A program made the translations under genes and the position numbers. DNA of 64,000 bases from the NCBI GenBank assembly GCA_003184365.1, contig NKYR01000105.1, positions 81,102-145,101 on the forward strand, in the 5' to 3' direction. The notes under the pieces are model-generated. The model worked only from the letters and a program-made list of their open reading frames with translations, ran no database searches and had not been told where the DNA came from. How positions within the stretch are numbered: position 1 is the first letter of the stretch; each line of letters starts with the position of its first letter. Below are positions 11,518-22,583 of this stretch, piece after piece. This stretch comes from Evernia prunastri. Its lineage: Eukaryota; Ascomycota; Lecanoromycetes; Lecanorales; Parmeliaceae.

Positions 11518-11835
11518 GAATTCTGCTGCCTGCTTCTCTCGTTTTCGTTGATATATTGAGAGTGGTATAATAGGAAAGGACTTCTGTCTTACAGGACTGG
11601 TGTCACGCTATCGTATGACGGTATCCATGACTTGAGGCTTCGGGTGTTTTGTGTTTGGGGTTTGGTATTTCGCGTGTTGCGTTTGTTCAAGAGTGAAGTA
11701 TTATTGGTTGTGATGGGTGTGATACCAGGCTGTTCCTGCTGCCGGCCAAGTTGCTTTTCAGGCAAAAAAAATACTTGCAGCAAGGCTGAAGGGATCACGA
11801 AGCCGCTTACTTCTCCGTTTTGCTTACCTTAGCCT

Positions 11836-11868
11836 TTGATTTTTTGATTTTTTGATTTTTTTTTTGAC
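11836..11868. repeat. (GATTTTTT)n short tandem repeat
   Basis: Three to four GA-spaced T-runs in a row, ending in a T10 run. Confidence 0.75.
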
Positions 11869-13886
11869 GCACACACACTTACACCGCCCAGCGTCAGCCC
11901 CCCCTCCCCCGTTCTCCGCCTCGGTTGGTTGCCTGCCCCAATTAAAGCGGCCTTCGGGGCACGTCAAAGTCGGATAATTAAATCCTGCTCAAAAGTCACT
12001 TGCATCAAACCGGTTTTTCCTCTTCTTTCCCATTTTCCCTGCCGGTGCCTGGGAGAGTAGAGTGAAAAGCAAGTGGAGGGAAAATTGAGTGAAAAGAGGA
12101 AGGTTCGGGGCTTCAGCGCCCCTGATCAAGTGATCAAGCTTTTCCAAAGGCGATTGAGTTTTTCTCCTTTGTTCCTGAATCCTGATTGCTCAAAGGAAAA
12201 AAAAAAAGGCAAAGCACCAAAGGGAAAGGAAAAGAAGTTTTAGACTTCCACCGAGCAATACCGATGCCGCCCTCCCGTATGCTGTTGCATCATAGTAATA
12301 ATCATCAATAGTAGATACCTAGGTACGTAGGTAGAATAATAATGAGAAGATACGGTAGGCAGCCAGAGGGTACCTATGGAATAACCAAAATGAGGAAGGA
12401 TCCTATCCCATTAAGACTTTACGCTTTACAGCGCTACGCCCTGTCAAACAGCTGCCAGCTGTACTTTAGAGTGAAAAGGAAGCTGCAACTGCATTTCGGA
12501 CGTCGCATAGGTAGGTATCTAGGTACCTCTTTATTATTACCTCCTCCTAATTATCGAAATCATCTAATCATGCATGACCGCCTTATCCTTACCGATCGCC
12601 AAAGCAAATCATGCAGTCATCATGCAAGTAGCATGTCAAAATCAAGGGGATACTGCACGTTGTCTGTAGGCATCTGCACCATGCAGGTGAAGAGGCAGTA
12701 ATTAACGTAGCGTGGATCGCCCATGCATTGTTCATCATTATGCCATATGCACGACATAATCTTTCGAATCAGAAACAGAAGCCTTCTAATTCTCTGAGTG
12801 TTCCATCAAATCCCATCAAATCCCATCAAATCGGTACCCTAAAACTACGCCAAACTGCCGGGGGGACTCATTACCCCCCTCACATCCTTGCCAAATTTGC
12901 AACACATACCACGCGGCCAACTCCTCGTCACGAATTTCCTCCTTCACTAAACGCACAAACGCACAAATATCCCCCTGGGGCTGGAAAGAAAAGACACGCA
13001 TCACCCTGCCTATTCTGTACATGCACAGTTGAAGGAGCCTCCCGCTGATACGACGGCCCTCTTCGGTCGTCAGCCACGAGTGAAGAAGAGAAGCTGAGGA
13101 CGACATGGTCAACACAGTCAGCTGATGAAACTACCGTCGCACACAGGTCATCTGCCACCCGCCAAGACCACGGGATTCCTACGGGATTCATACACACCGC
13201 CTCTTATAGAAACGGGATGTCTCGCATCCTTTTTGATAGTCCACTCATACCTAATCGTTCCCTTCCGCTTCATTCTTTGCAGCATCGCTGTCAGGCCGTC
13301 CGGTTCTAGTCCCCCAACGGACAAGCGGAGACGCCGGTCAGCAGGCACAGCATCGATGTAATTGGTGGTCGACTGACCGAATGCGGCCAGAGCCCGGAAA
13401 CCGGGTTACTATCCAAAAGGCCTCGACATCACTAATCCTTTCCTTCAAGGCGTCAAAATGGCATTGCACGGCCGGACACGCCCACCATCCACGTGTGAAA
13501 GAGACGCTTGGGCGTGCTTGGGTAGCAACCGCCAAGCCATCCGCTCAACACCCTGAAGCCATCTTGCAGGGTTCTGGGGTCGGGATACGGTCGCGCTTTA
13601 TTGCACCGATGCAAGACTTCAAAGCTGCATAGGCTCGTTACGGAGAAATTCGCTATCAATGTTAAACCGCGAGCGTGGACTCTTGCATTACAGTGTCAAG
13701 TGACATGCATACCGAGGAAGGATAACCCCGGGCATGCAAGCTACACAATCTGTTACTCTCGTTGTGCCCTCGGTCAGTCCAACACCTGAGACTTCTAGTG
13801 GAAAAGGAAATATTGCTCGGTCTGCTATACGCCCTTCTTAATACCGATTTGCCCCAGTGCCGAAGGTCTCCATAGAGCACCCGGCT

Positions 13887-15248
13887 CTAGACCCCTTCCA
13901 CTGGCTGCCCTTCAATGGTCGATGCCGTTCCTTTCCTATCTGTATATTTTTCTGCACTCAATTCTCGACCAAGCCCGCTAGCCATGGTTTGGCCAGAAGA
14001 TGGTAGCGAGGCAACGTGGTTGGGATGGCCCTGCTCTGGCCCCTTTCCATTGATCATCTTGTTTTCCTTCTCCTCTTCCCCTTTTGCCGTATCCGGGACC
14101 GACCTTCGACGAGACGAGCCCATGGGCCCACCAACCTCCATTGCGGAATCTAGGCCTCCAACGTTGAAGGTGATGTCGTCGCCTCCCTCACCGGTCAGGT
14201 ACAGATACCAATACATTCCTCCGACGAATAGACCGCCTCCGACAACATTGCCAAGTGTTGTCGGGATCATCGACTTCCAAATATAGAGGCCAACGCCAAT
14301 GTCGGGGTGACCATAGAATATTGCCACCGGAATAAAATACATGTTTGCAATGACGTGGTCCAACCCCAGTGCCACGAAAGTAAACGTGGGGAACCAAATT
14401 GCTAGTATCTTTGATGCAATCTCACGAGAAGAGATGGAGACATAGACGGCAAAGCATACGAGCCAATTGGCTCCAATGGCTCGGCAAAATATCTGAACCC
14501 AGGTAGGGGTAAGACACTTCATCGTCGCGAAATTGATGACCTCGGTACGGTAAGCAGGAAGTTCAAAGACACCACCATCTGCGCGTACCGATTAGCAGCG
14601 CTTCCACCATGCACTGGGTTGTGAACGACCTACAGCCAGTGACAATGGCCATGAAGAAGAGCATCCCGGCAAGATTACCCAGGAAGGAGGTAACCCAAAC
14701 GTTCGCCAGATGGATGATGGAAGCTCGGCGATGAAGAAACGCTGTGAACATGAACTGCGAACCCTCAGGGACCGCCCGATCTTCGGGACCAGATGGATAA
14801 GCCTACCATGACATTGCTGGTGAAAAGGTCCGAACCTAGTCAAGCAATCAACATTCATATCTCCCCCCCTATACATAGCAACAGAAAAGGTCCGTACCGC
14901 TAAGGACTATCATGATGAGCCCGACAGGAAAGGGCATTGCTGAGATAGTCCGGATCAGACCCGGTGCGTTCTCTTGGTACCAGGGTGCCGTTTCTGTGGC
15001 CAACATGACCGCGCAGCTGATGCCATTGTCAGGAGCGCAATCATATGTATGCTGATAGGAGCATTGGACTCCCAAGTGGAATGTGGAAGCCGGATGCAAG
15101 CGAAGTTGAGAATTTTGACTTACCCAAAGCCCAGTAGAGGACCGGACATGAAGGAGTTCCAGAACAATTTGTCCCATCTCATGTGCGTCTTCTTGCATCC
15201 TATCCTCGACACCAACTCAATTGTTTGCTGAGGGGTGAAGGCGTCCAT
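13887..15248 (-). CDS. Formate/nitrite transporter (FNT) family protein
   Basis: A pentameric membrane channel family that moves small monovalent anions (formate, nitrite) across the plasma membrane. Five exons read 15248-15124, 15016-14898, 14835-14807, 14754-14634 and 14578-13887, 361 residues. Exon 3 is only 29 nt. Joined exons give the FNT hallmark SGSDLFTSNVMFMFTAFLHR, then SFLGNLAGMLFFMAIVTGYG, the cytosolic-side WVQIFCRAIGANWLVC and WFPTFTFVALGLDHVIANMY, and the last helix with TTLGNVVGGGLFVGGMYWYL. A hydrophilic tail of about 100 residues follows. Start 15248 is the first Met in a frame otherwise open to an upstream TAG. There is no nitrate or nitrite reductase nearby, so nitrite or formate use is inferred from family only. 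The second intron is bounded by near-identical 15-bp repeats. Confidence 0.92.
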
Positions 15249-17384
15249 GGCTCCTGCAGGAACACCGACTTTAACCAAGCAAGGGCTGACACTGGTTGAG
15301 CCAAGTCGAAGTGCAAGAGAGAGTGAGCGGTCAGAGTCATGTGGAAAGAGATTTATCTATTTGCAAGAGGGCCAGCCAGCACGGATAATACGGCCCTTAC
15401 GGAGATGTTTTGCGCACAAGCCACCTACCCCAGGTATGGGAGATTTGGAGCAATCCCCAGTGATGCGGCACATGTCAGAGGGTAAAAATGGCCTAGAAGA
15501 AGTGGGCAGCGATGCTACGTCTTATCGTGAGAACGTGTGGGATTCTGTTGGGCCAATTATACTCACATCTCCAAAGATAAGAGATACCCGTTTGGCAAGT
15601 GCTTTTCTTTAGTGTCCGATGACCCCGTCGGACCCTTGTTCCAACATCAAAGCACATACCTCCTCCCTACACCATCTCGACATGCCCTGCATGGCAAATA
15701 AACGCCACGTGGCATATCGGAGGATCACAGTTGAACCCGGGAGGAGAAAAGGATGTCCCTAAGCCAGTGATGTCGTCAACCTACCTTACGACGTAGGAAA
15801 ATCAACAGATCATTCTTGTCAAGAAGGAATTGACCATTTGGCTTCTCTTTCCTTCCCTTTGTCCTTCTTCCTACTCGTTGGGTTGATATCAAGATGAAAT
15901 ACCTTTCATTGATTGGAATCAATTCTTTCCCTGCTTGGGCTGTCTGCATAGGATCCGCATCGCTAAGCTTTTGCTGCATGCACTCTCAAACAGCCGATGA
16001 ATGCATCCGAGCGTCATCGGTCATAGCGGACATCGGAAACAAGCAAAACACAATACTTCCGTCTACAGAGCCGCTGCCTGCATTAGGCCCTTCTTACTCG
16101 TAATTTTTCTTACACAACCTGTTGGGAAAGAGCCTTTCTCTCTCTTCACTTCCCAGCGACGCTTCTTCCTGGATTGGAGAGACACAGTCTTATCGCTCGT
16201 CCAGTAGCCAATTGACTGACTCCTCTTGAGTCCCAAGTTTCCTCTCGGGCAAAACGACACGGTGACGAAGCGGCTGCGTGATTTTATTCTCTCCTTCAAT
16301 CTCCACCTCGACGGAATCTACTCCCATGGCATTCCTACCACCTACATACCTCTATCCCGAAGCGTCCAAAATCCCATCTCCTACCTATCCATATCTTTTT
16401 CCGGAATAGGATCCGTCCCAATGGTGTTTGCTCAGCCTAGTCAAATTCCCAGTCCATCAACCTTTCCCATCAGCAATCGGAACTTTCCTGATTCCTGCCC
16501 GAATTTCCATACCTCTTCTGCATAGAAGGAATGGCAAAGAACACAGCATCCATAAATTTTCCCTTTGTTTTTTGTTTTTTTTTTCTTGTTTTTTTTTTGT
16601 CTGTCCATGTCTCCATCCACCAAGACGTTGAAAATCGGGTCACCTACCAGCTTCCTGTCCAGAACAAGGACAGCTAGCCCAACCTCTCCGACCGGATATC
16701 GATACACCCCTTCCGGCTCTCTCTCTCCACGACTCATCCATCCCATGCCGTGCATATACCTAGAAACGTTGAAAGAGACGACGTCCCAACCTTGAGAACC
16801 GGCGCTTCTTACTTCTAGTACTCAACAACGCAAAAGCCAATGAACCTCGTCCCACTCCACTGGCCCCGGCTCACAAGTCTTGAGGATCCATCCCTTCTCT
16901 TCCTTCTCTTCCTTCGTCCAACAACGTCACAAACCCTCCCCTCCTCTGCATAGTAAAAATCGTCACACACAACAAAAGGCCAAACATCATCAACAATTCC
17001 TCCTTTAAGCTCAACCGACAGGCTCTCGATTAATCGAAACGATGCCCCCTCCCCCCTTTCGTCCCCACTCACTCCTTCCTCTCCACCCCAGTAAAACCGG
17101 TACCCGTCACCCAGCCTGCCTAGACCATATGTGTATGTGCATGTATGCATACACATATACCCCCCATTCCCCACCTCAGCCTCCCCCTTGCGTCCTGACC
17201 CATCGATCATTCTGGCCTTGAACTTGAGTCATGGATAAGTGTTGGTTAAAGGGAGGTGGGTAGGATGGGTAGGTAGGGAGACAGGCAGGTACGGAGGCAG
17301 GCAGGTAGATGGCTATGTAAGATCTTGCGCTCTCTCTCAACAGAGTGTTTGGGAGAAAAGGGAGATGGTGGGGGGGGCGGTTTT

Positions 17385-17670
17385 GCAGGTCCTTTTTTTT
17401 TTTTGGCCCTTGTTTTTGGCTTTTTCGACTGCGGTTCTTCTTCTTCTTTCTGTTTTCTACTTCCTGTTGCGTTTCTTCTTCGATTCCTCGTCATCTTCCT
17501 CTTCTTCTTGTCTTCCTCTTCCTCGTCGTCTTCTCCCTTCGTCTTCTTGTCTTCCTCTTCTTCGTCTTCTTCTCCCTTCGTCTTCCCCTTCCCCTCCCTC
17601 CTACTCCTGCTCCTCCCCTTCCCCCCTTTCGTCTTCGTCTTCGTCTTCCTCATCGTCTTCCCCTTCCATA
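17385..17670. repeat. Pyrimidine-rich (TCTTCC)-like tract
   Basis: Almost uninterrupted T/C on the plus strand, built from imperfect TCTTCC and TCGTCTTC units. It opens in two plus-strand frames because it lacks the purine-rich stop codons. Confidence 0.8.
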
Positions 17671-17689
17671 TCAAACCAACCCTTCGGTA

Positions 17690-17894
17690 TCAACCCCACC
17701 AGCATCAACCCTCAACATCAATCCTCGACACCAACCCCCAGCACCAACTCCTCAACCCTCAACCCTCAACATCCTCAACACCAACACCAACCCCCCAGCA
17801 CCAACTCCTAAACACCAAACACCAACCCCTCCTCCTCCTCCCAGCACACCCAACTCCTAAACATCAACTCGTCAACATCAAACCTCTAAACACC

Positions 17895-17896
<2 letters not shown>
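17690..17896. repeat. A/C-rich tandem repeat (CAACACCAACCC-like)
   Basis: Imperfect tandem copies of CAACATCAACCCTC and CAACACCAACCCCC with almost no G on the plus strand. It runs directly into a 31-nt C homopolymer. Confidence 0.8.

Positions 17897-17927
<31 letters not shown>
17897..17927. repeat. C homopolymer, 31 nt
   Basis: Thirty-one consecutive C as given. The true length is uncertain because sequencing of such runs is error-prone. Confidence 0.85.
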
Positions 17928-17930
<3 letters not shown>

Positions 17931-18834
17931 CTCCCTCAGTATCACCTCCTGCAACCAGCCCACCAGCACACCAATCCTCAATACCAACTTCCCAGCATCG
18001 CATCAATCCAGATCAAAAGTAAGACCCATCATACAAGCAAGAACCTACAAGTAAGCCTCGAATTACCGTTACTCTACTTTTCTACCATTGGCGACAAGAG
18101 GCGACAGAGGCAACAGACCAGCGCTGTAGTATCGTAGATTGTAGAGAAGGCGGGGAATGGGAAAGAGCGTGGGGCGGACCCCAAGGACTGAGACTGTAAA
18201 AATCCTACTCGCGTGGTAAAATATACAGTAGACTGGAATCGCTTCGCACGAATGATAGGCATCTATCGTAGTTGTATGTTCAAGAAGCTATCTACCGCTC
18301 TAGCTAGCACTCTGTAATCCATACGAGTGATGGTGCTTGGAGTCAAGTACATCTCTGCAATCACTACGGCAATCGCTCATCCTAGCCATGTCGAGTAGCT
18401 TGTCTCGTCCTTCCCTCGCCATCCCTCTTCTCTCATCATCTTTTGCATTTTTCCCAGCATGAAGACGCCGACCCTTGGTACATTGCCAGCAAAGAATCGA
18501 ATCCGGATGCAGGCTAGCGCTATTCCGGTTGAAGAAAGGAGTCTCGGAGAACAAGCTGCCAGAACTCTTGGTCCCGAGCAGAGAGTCACCAGGGACATTG
18601 AAGCGAAATTACAATCTTGTAGTGTAAAGACAGTAGAAAAGGTCGTTAAGCAGCGAGCCAAACCAGTTTCGAGTTTGGTACTAGTAAATAAGTCGTAAAG
18701 GGCGTGCAATAGTAAAGGTCTGACCATGTGGGTTTATGGAAGTGTTCCCTCCGTTGCTCGACTGCCCAGGGATCTACCCGTTGTGAAGGCACAGTCGATG
18801 CAATTCCCATGGCCACGGAGTTCGGATATTCGGT

Positions 18835-20496
18835 TCAGAAGATGGCACTCTTGCGTTTTTCAGCGTTGGTCAGCACCAATAGCGGAGCCTTGCGTCTGTC
18901 GTTCATGCTCTCTTTTTCATCCATCTTGACCTCCACCAACTTCCCCCCAATCGTCATACCGTCCTCACTGCTGAGGCTAGCGGTTGTGAACGGCGTACCA
19001 GTTGAGTTCCTGTCACGCGAACGTGCCTTTAACTCCTTCCGCTCGGATCCAATGGGACTGGGTCTGCCTGACAAGCTACCGCTGCCGCTGGCGAGACTAT
19101 CGCTGTCGTTGTCGGAGGAAGAGATAGAAAATGTGATGTCACACTCGCTTGAAGGGGTACCGACACTGTCGATCGAGTTGCTGCCACGGGAAAGAGCGCG
19201 ACGGTCCAAGCCAGCACGGACAAGGTTGTGCACGGCACGGCGACGCTGACGAGTGACAAAATTCTTACTACCCTCATGCTTGGAAGTTGGCTTGTCAACA
19301 AGCTCCTCTAGAGATGGAGGACCTCGAGGCTGACGCAGAGGGTGATCACCAGCGCGATTTTGACCAGGTCCGAAAGTGCCAGTCATTGGGGTCTGAGGGA
19401 ATCCTGCCGACTTCGGTACGGCACTCTTGGGTCCGTCCTGTGCGTTCACCACGTTGCCAGTTACGGAGGACAAGCCCTTAGCGTGACCTCGACGGAAGGC
19501 GTTCGCGGACGGCGGTGGGAGAGGATTTACTTCAGCCGGTGGGGAAAATGTTGATTTCGGTGGGGACATCTTTGGTGGCGAGGCGCTCAAGGTACGAGCG
19601 GGAAGAATATTCTCTGGCGGCGGAGTCACTTGAGCACGGAATGTAGGCGTTGTAGGCGGGGGGGAATGGCTCAGCTCAGTGTTGGGAATCTGGGATTGAG
19701 GTGCGGTCTGGCCTTGAGCACTGTTGTCCATTACGTATCCCTGCTGACCAGTCATGGGATTGTAGACAGTATACAACCCCGGCGTGCCTGGCACAGGCGA
19801 AACAACGGGCTGAAGTCCGTTTTGAAGCTGTTGATTGTAGAAGCCATTGTTGGGAGCCATTGAGGATTGGTAGTACTGCTGTTGCTGGCCCATTCCGCCG
19901 TTGAGGCTCATACCCTGCATCTGTTGCTGTGCAGCGGTGAGATCAAGAATCTGCTGCTGTAGGCGCTGCGACTGTTGAGCCAGGTATTGGTTGGTAGCCA
20001 TCAATTCAGCATAGTACTCCGGGTCTAGGTTCTGATCATCGGGTGCACCTCCAAATTGAAGGTTGGGCGGAGCGAGAACCTGCGGCAGAGGATACATTTG
20101 GCCATTTCCATTCATAGCATAGCGTTGGCTATTGGGAAAGCTACCGCCAACGGCAGTGTGAGGTACGCCGCGTCCATACTGGTTATTTTCTGGGCTACCT
20201 TGTCGACCGTATGGCTGCTGGACCTGAGTAGGAGGAGCCGAGGTCGGGAAAGTGGGTGACTTCGGTGCAGTCCTCAATCCAGCCAATAAGTGAGAGCGGC
20301 TCGTCCTAGGTCCAGAGTTGACATTCTGCTGCTGTTCTGTGATGGTGGAGATGTTGGATGGTGGGGCCATGCTGAGACGTTTGGTGTGTGGTCCTCTCCT
20401 AGAGGAAAAGCCAGAGCTGGGGACACCGAGGCCAGTATTGAAGGAGCTGTGGGGCTGGTAAGTCATTTGAGCGACGCCGCCAGCGTCGAGACTCAT
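18835..20496 (-). CDS. Gln/Pro/Ser-rich protein of unknown function
   Basis: I do not recognise a named family. The single-exon frame encodes 553 residues, mostly low complexity and probably disordered. A short coiled-coil-like segment at about 155-200 (YYAELMATNQYLAQQSQRLQ and on) is followed by Gln-rich stretches and a GTPGLYTVYNPMTGQQGYVM motif. The most structured part is near 395-440: GPPSLEELVDKPTSKHEG, then a basic segment with TRQRRRAVHNLVRAGLDRR. After it come a Ser/Asp/Gly tract and the C-terminal RKAPLLVLTNAEKRKSAIF. The mixture suggests a regulatory or RNA/cytoskeleton-linked scaffold, but that is a guess. The even reading through 1.66 kb and the ordered end support a real gene. 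Start 20496 is the first Met in frame. The upstream 3 kb is gene-free. Confidence 0.8.
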   Translation of the reverse strand: MSLDAGGVAQMTYQPHSSFNTGLGVPSSGFSSRRGPHTKRLSMAPPSNISTITEQQQNVNSGPRTSRSHLLAGLRTAPKSPTFPTSAPPTQVQQPYGRQGSPENNQYGRGVPHTAVGGSFPNSQRYAMNGNGQMYPLPQVLAPPNLQFGGAPDDQNLDPEYYAELMATNQYLAQQSQRLQQQILDLTAAQQQMQGMSLNGGMGQQQQYYQSSMAPNNGFYNQQLQNGLQPVVSPVPGTPGLYTVYNPMTGQQGYVMDNSAQGQTAPQSQIPNTELSHSPPPTTPTFRAQVTPPPENILPARTLSASPPKMSPPKSTFSPPAEVNPLPPPSANAFRRGHAKGLSSVTGNVVNAQDGPKSAVPKSAGFPQTPMTGTFGPGQNRAGDHPLRQPRGPPSLEELVDKPTSKHEGSKNFVTRQRRRAVHNLVRAGLDRRALSRGSNSIDSVGTPSSECDITFSISSSDNDSDSLASGSGSLSGRPSPIGSERKELKARSRDRNSTGTPFTTASLSSEDGMTIGGKLVEVKMDEKESMNDRRKAPLLVLTNAEKRKSAIF

Positions 20497-21301
20497 ATTG
20501 ACTATTGCTTGTGGGAGCTCGGTTGTGTCTTCAGACTTGTTGATTGAACGGTAGTCGGTATTGAGCGAGCCTGACCGCTATATCCCAACACTGGAGTGGG
20601 GTATCGTAGCTCGATCGTGTAGGGGGAGGACTGCTTTGGCTCAGAGGTAACGTGACGTTGGGGTTGTAGTAATGATGCAAAAGGTAAAAGGCTGGGCGAA
20701 CTTGGGAACGAGCACGTCGAGGATGACAGTGTCAGCGAAGACAACACCGGTGTGAGGCAAAGATGTTGAGGTGTCTACTCCAAGAATCCAAGAGTTAGTG
20801 AGTTGAGAAGATTGTGTGGTGAGGGTGAGAGTTCACCTATCCGCTTGCAGACCGTTCGGAAGGTGAATTCAGCCAAGGGAAGGAGGGCTCGGTGGAAAGA
20901 GATTGTGAATTGAATGCAGGCAGGAATGATTGGAAGCCTGTAGTGAATGACTTGATGGATGGCGAATGAAATTGCTTGGAAAGCGCGTTGTTGGTGGATG
21001 GAGGTAGCTTGTCCTGTGTTATGCCCGCAAAGTACAAGAAGTAGCGACCTGAGAGGAAGTGGATGGAAGTGGTAGGGAGGAGAAGGGAGCTGGTCGAAGT
21101 GTGGGGCGAATATGTTGTTTCTTTTTTGGATAGATTATGGATGCTTGGGTGAGCCTTTGGCGGCTGTGAGGGCGGAGCTGGAGTAATAAGCGACGTAAAT
21201 GGCGACAAGGAAAGACAGTAGAGCGGCAGAATGGAAATTAATTAAAGGATGATAGGGTCCAGAAGGTATGAAGGTATGAATGACAGTTGATTGTATTAGA
21301 T

Positions 21302-21314
21302 GGGGGGGGGGGGG
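21302..21314. repeat. G homopolymer, 13 nt
   Basis: Run of 13 G upstream of the Gln-rich protein gene. Confidence 0.8.
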
Positions 21315-21425
21315 TTTCTGTTGTGATATATCTCTGAGCAAGATGGCAGAGCGAAGTAGTCTGGAGAAAAAAGATTAGGTATGGATTTGACAAAGGTGTG
21401 CAGATAAAAATGTGATGAATGTATC

Positions 21426-21428
<3 letters not shown>

Positions 21429-21456
<28 letters not shown>

Positions 21457-21560
21457 TAGGGTAATAAGTGAAGGATGATGTTGCAGCAGAAAGTAGAAGA
21501 GAGAGAGAGAGAGAGGTAGTAAGTGAGGTAGGTAGGTAGGTAGGTAGGTAAGTAGGTAGC
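21429..21560. repeat. (GA)n, (GA)n and (GTAG)n microsatellite cluster
   Basis: Two separate GA repeats (about 21429-21456 and 21497-21515) and a GTAG tetranucleotide repeat (about 21526-21560) within 130 bp. Confidence 0.9.
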
Positions 21561-22551
21561 TTCAGTGGACGAGGAGAGAAAGAGAGAACGGGAGAATGGC
21601 ACGCTGAGTGTCGCTCAGTTGCTCTGTCTCAGCAAGGTACAAGCCTAAAAGTTAACTTAGTCAAAGGCTAAGGGGGAATACGCTAGGCGCCCGCTGGTGA
21701 AGAGCTTGTTTGGCCAAATGATTGGTTTGTGGCTTCTTCCGCTGAATCGATTTAACTGAAAATAAGTGAGTGAAGATAATTGGATAATTCCAATGAAAAA
21801 CGCTAACAAAATACACCCTTACCACCTACCAATGATGAGAGGCAAATTTCAAGGGGGGAAGACTGAAGACTGGAGACGACGACTATGGCTTGTGTTGGCA
21901 AATGCCAGCCTACCAAACCATCAACTTCAATTCGTCCTTTTCAATCTGTCCTAATATTAATGCCAAAGTCCTTCCTCTTTCTTTTTCCTTTCCTCACTTT
22001 TTCTCCACGGGACGGCATGATTGATTACGTGCATTGATTTCCATTCCAAAGACCATCATCCATCTCCCAACTCTCAATATTCGGTCTCTCTTTCCTCCCA
22101 CACCTCGCTTCCACTTACTTTCTCACCGCTCTTGTCCCCAACACTTCAAGATCAAAGTCAGGCCCAGTCAAGCTTCTGATCTCTCTATCTGACCCTTCAT
22201 ACCTCATCATTCCTACCTACATTAGGTGCTGCCATCTACAGTCGTATCAATAGTATCGCCTAGCTATCTGTTTCGCTTGTGTCTCTAAGTACCTATCTTG
22301 CCCATCAAATCGCCTGCCTGGTGGAAGGGGGAAAAAAAAACAGACTCCCGGGCGCTTACGGATATGCAGGTCCTAACAAAGTGCCCTGTGTCCTGTGATT
22401 GCTCCAACCGTCTTCGTGGCTGAAAGTGGGGCCACATTAACCGTCCAGACCAGAGAAAAGCCCCCCCTCCCTTCCCCCTCCCCCTCTCCCCACCCCACAA
22501 GAGCCAGTCAAACATTCTGATCTTGCAGATTGCTGACGTCTTTCCATCTTC

Positions 22552-22583
22552 CTTCTTTCTTTCTTTCTTTCTTTCTTTCTTTT
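22552..22583. repeat. (TTTC)n microsatellite
   Basis: About eight tandem TTTC units. Confidence 0.85.

Larger units (their letters stand above)
10637..13886. other. Long intergenic region upstream of phospholipase C
   Basis: About 3.25 kb without a convincing gene. The first 1.5 kb or so are the likely promoter and 5' UTR of the phospholipase C gene, with G-rich runs near 10930-10970 and several simple repeats. The right half contains three copies of CATCAAATCC in a row near 12807-12834. Short open frames near 12.3-13.8 kb show no domains. Confidence 0.45.
15249..18834. other. Long intergenic region, low complexity
   Basis: About 3.6 kb between the transporter promoter and the 3' end of the Gln-rich protein gene. 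From about 17.2 to 18.0 kb the plus strand is almost pure pyrimidine and then A/C. The long open frames there (up to 270 codons) are poly-Ser, Pro, Thr and Gln products of the base composition. I see no supported gene. Confidence 0.45.

Noticed and set aside
17325..18137. Plus-strand open frame of 270 codons
   Set aside because: Poly-Ser/Phe/Pro product of a pyrimidine-rich repeat; the other plus-strand frame is open too and there is no domain.
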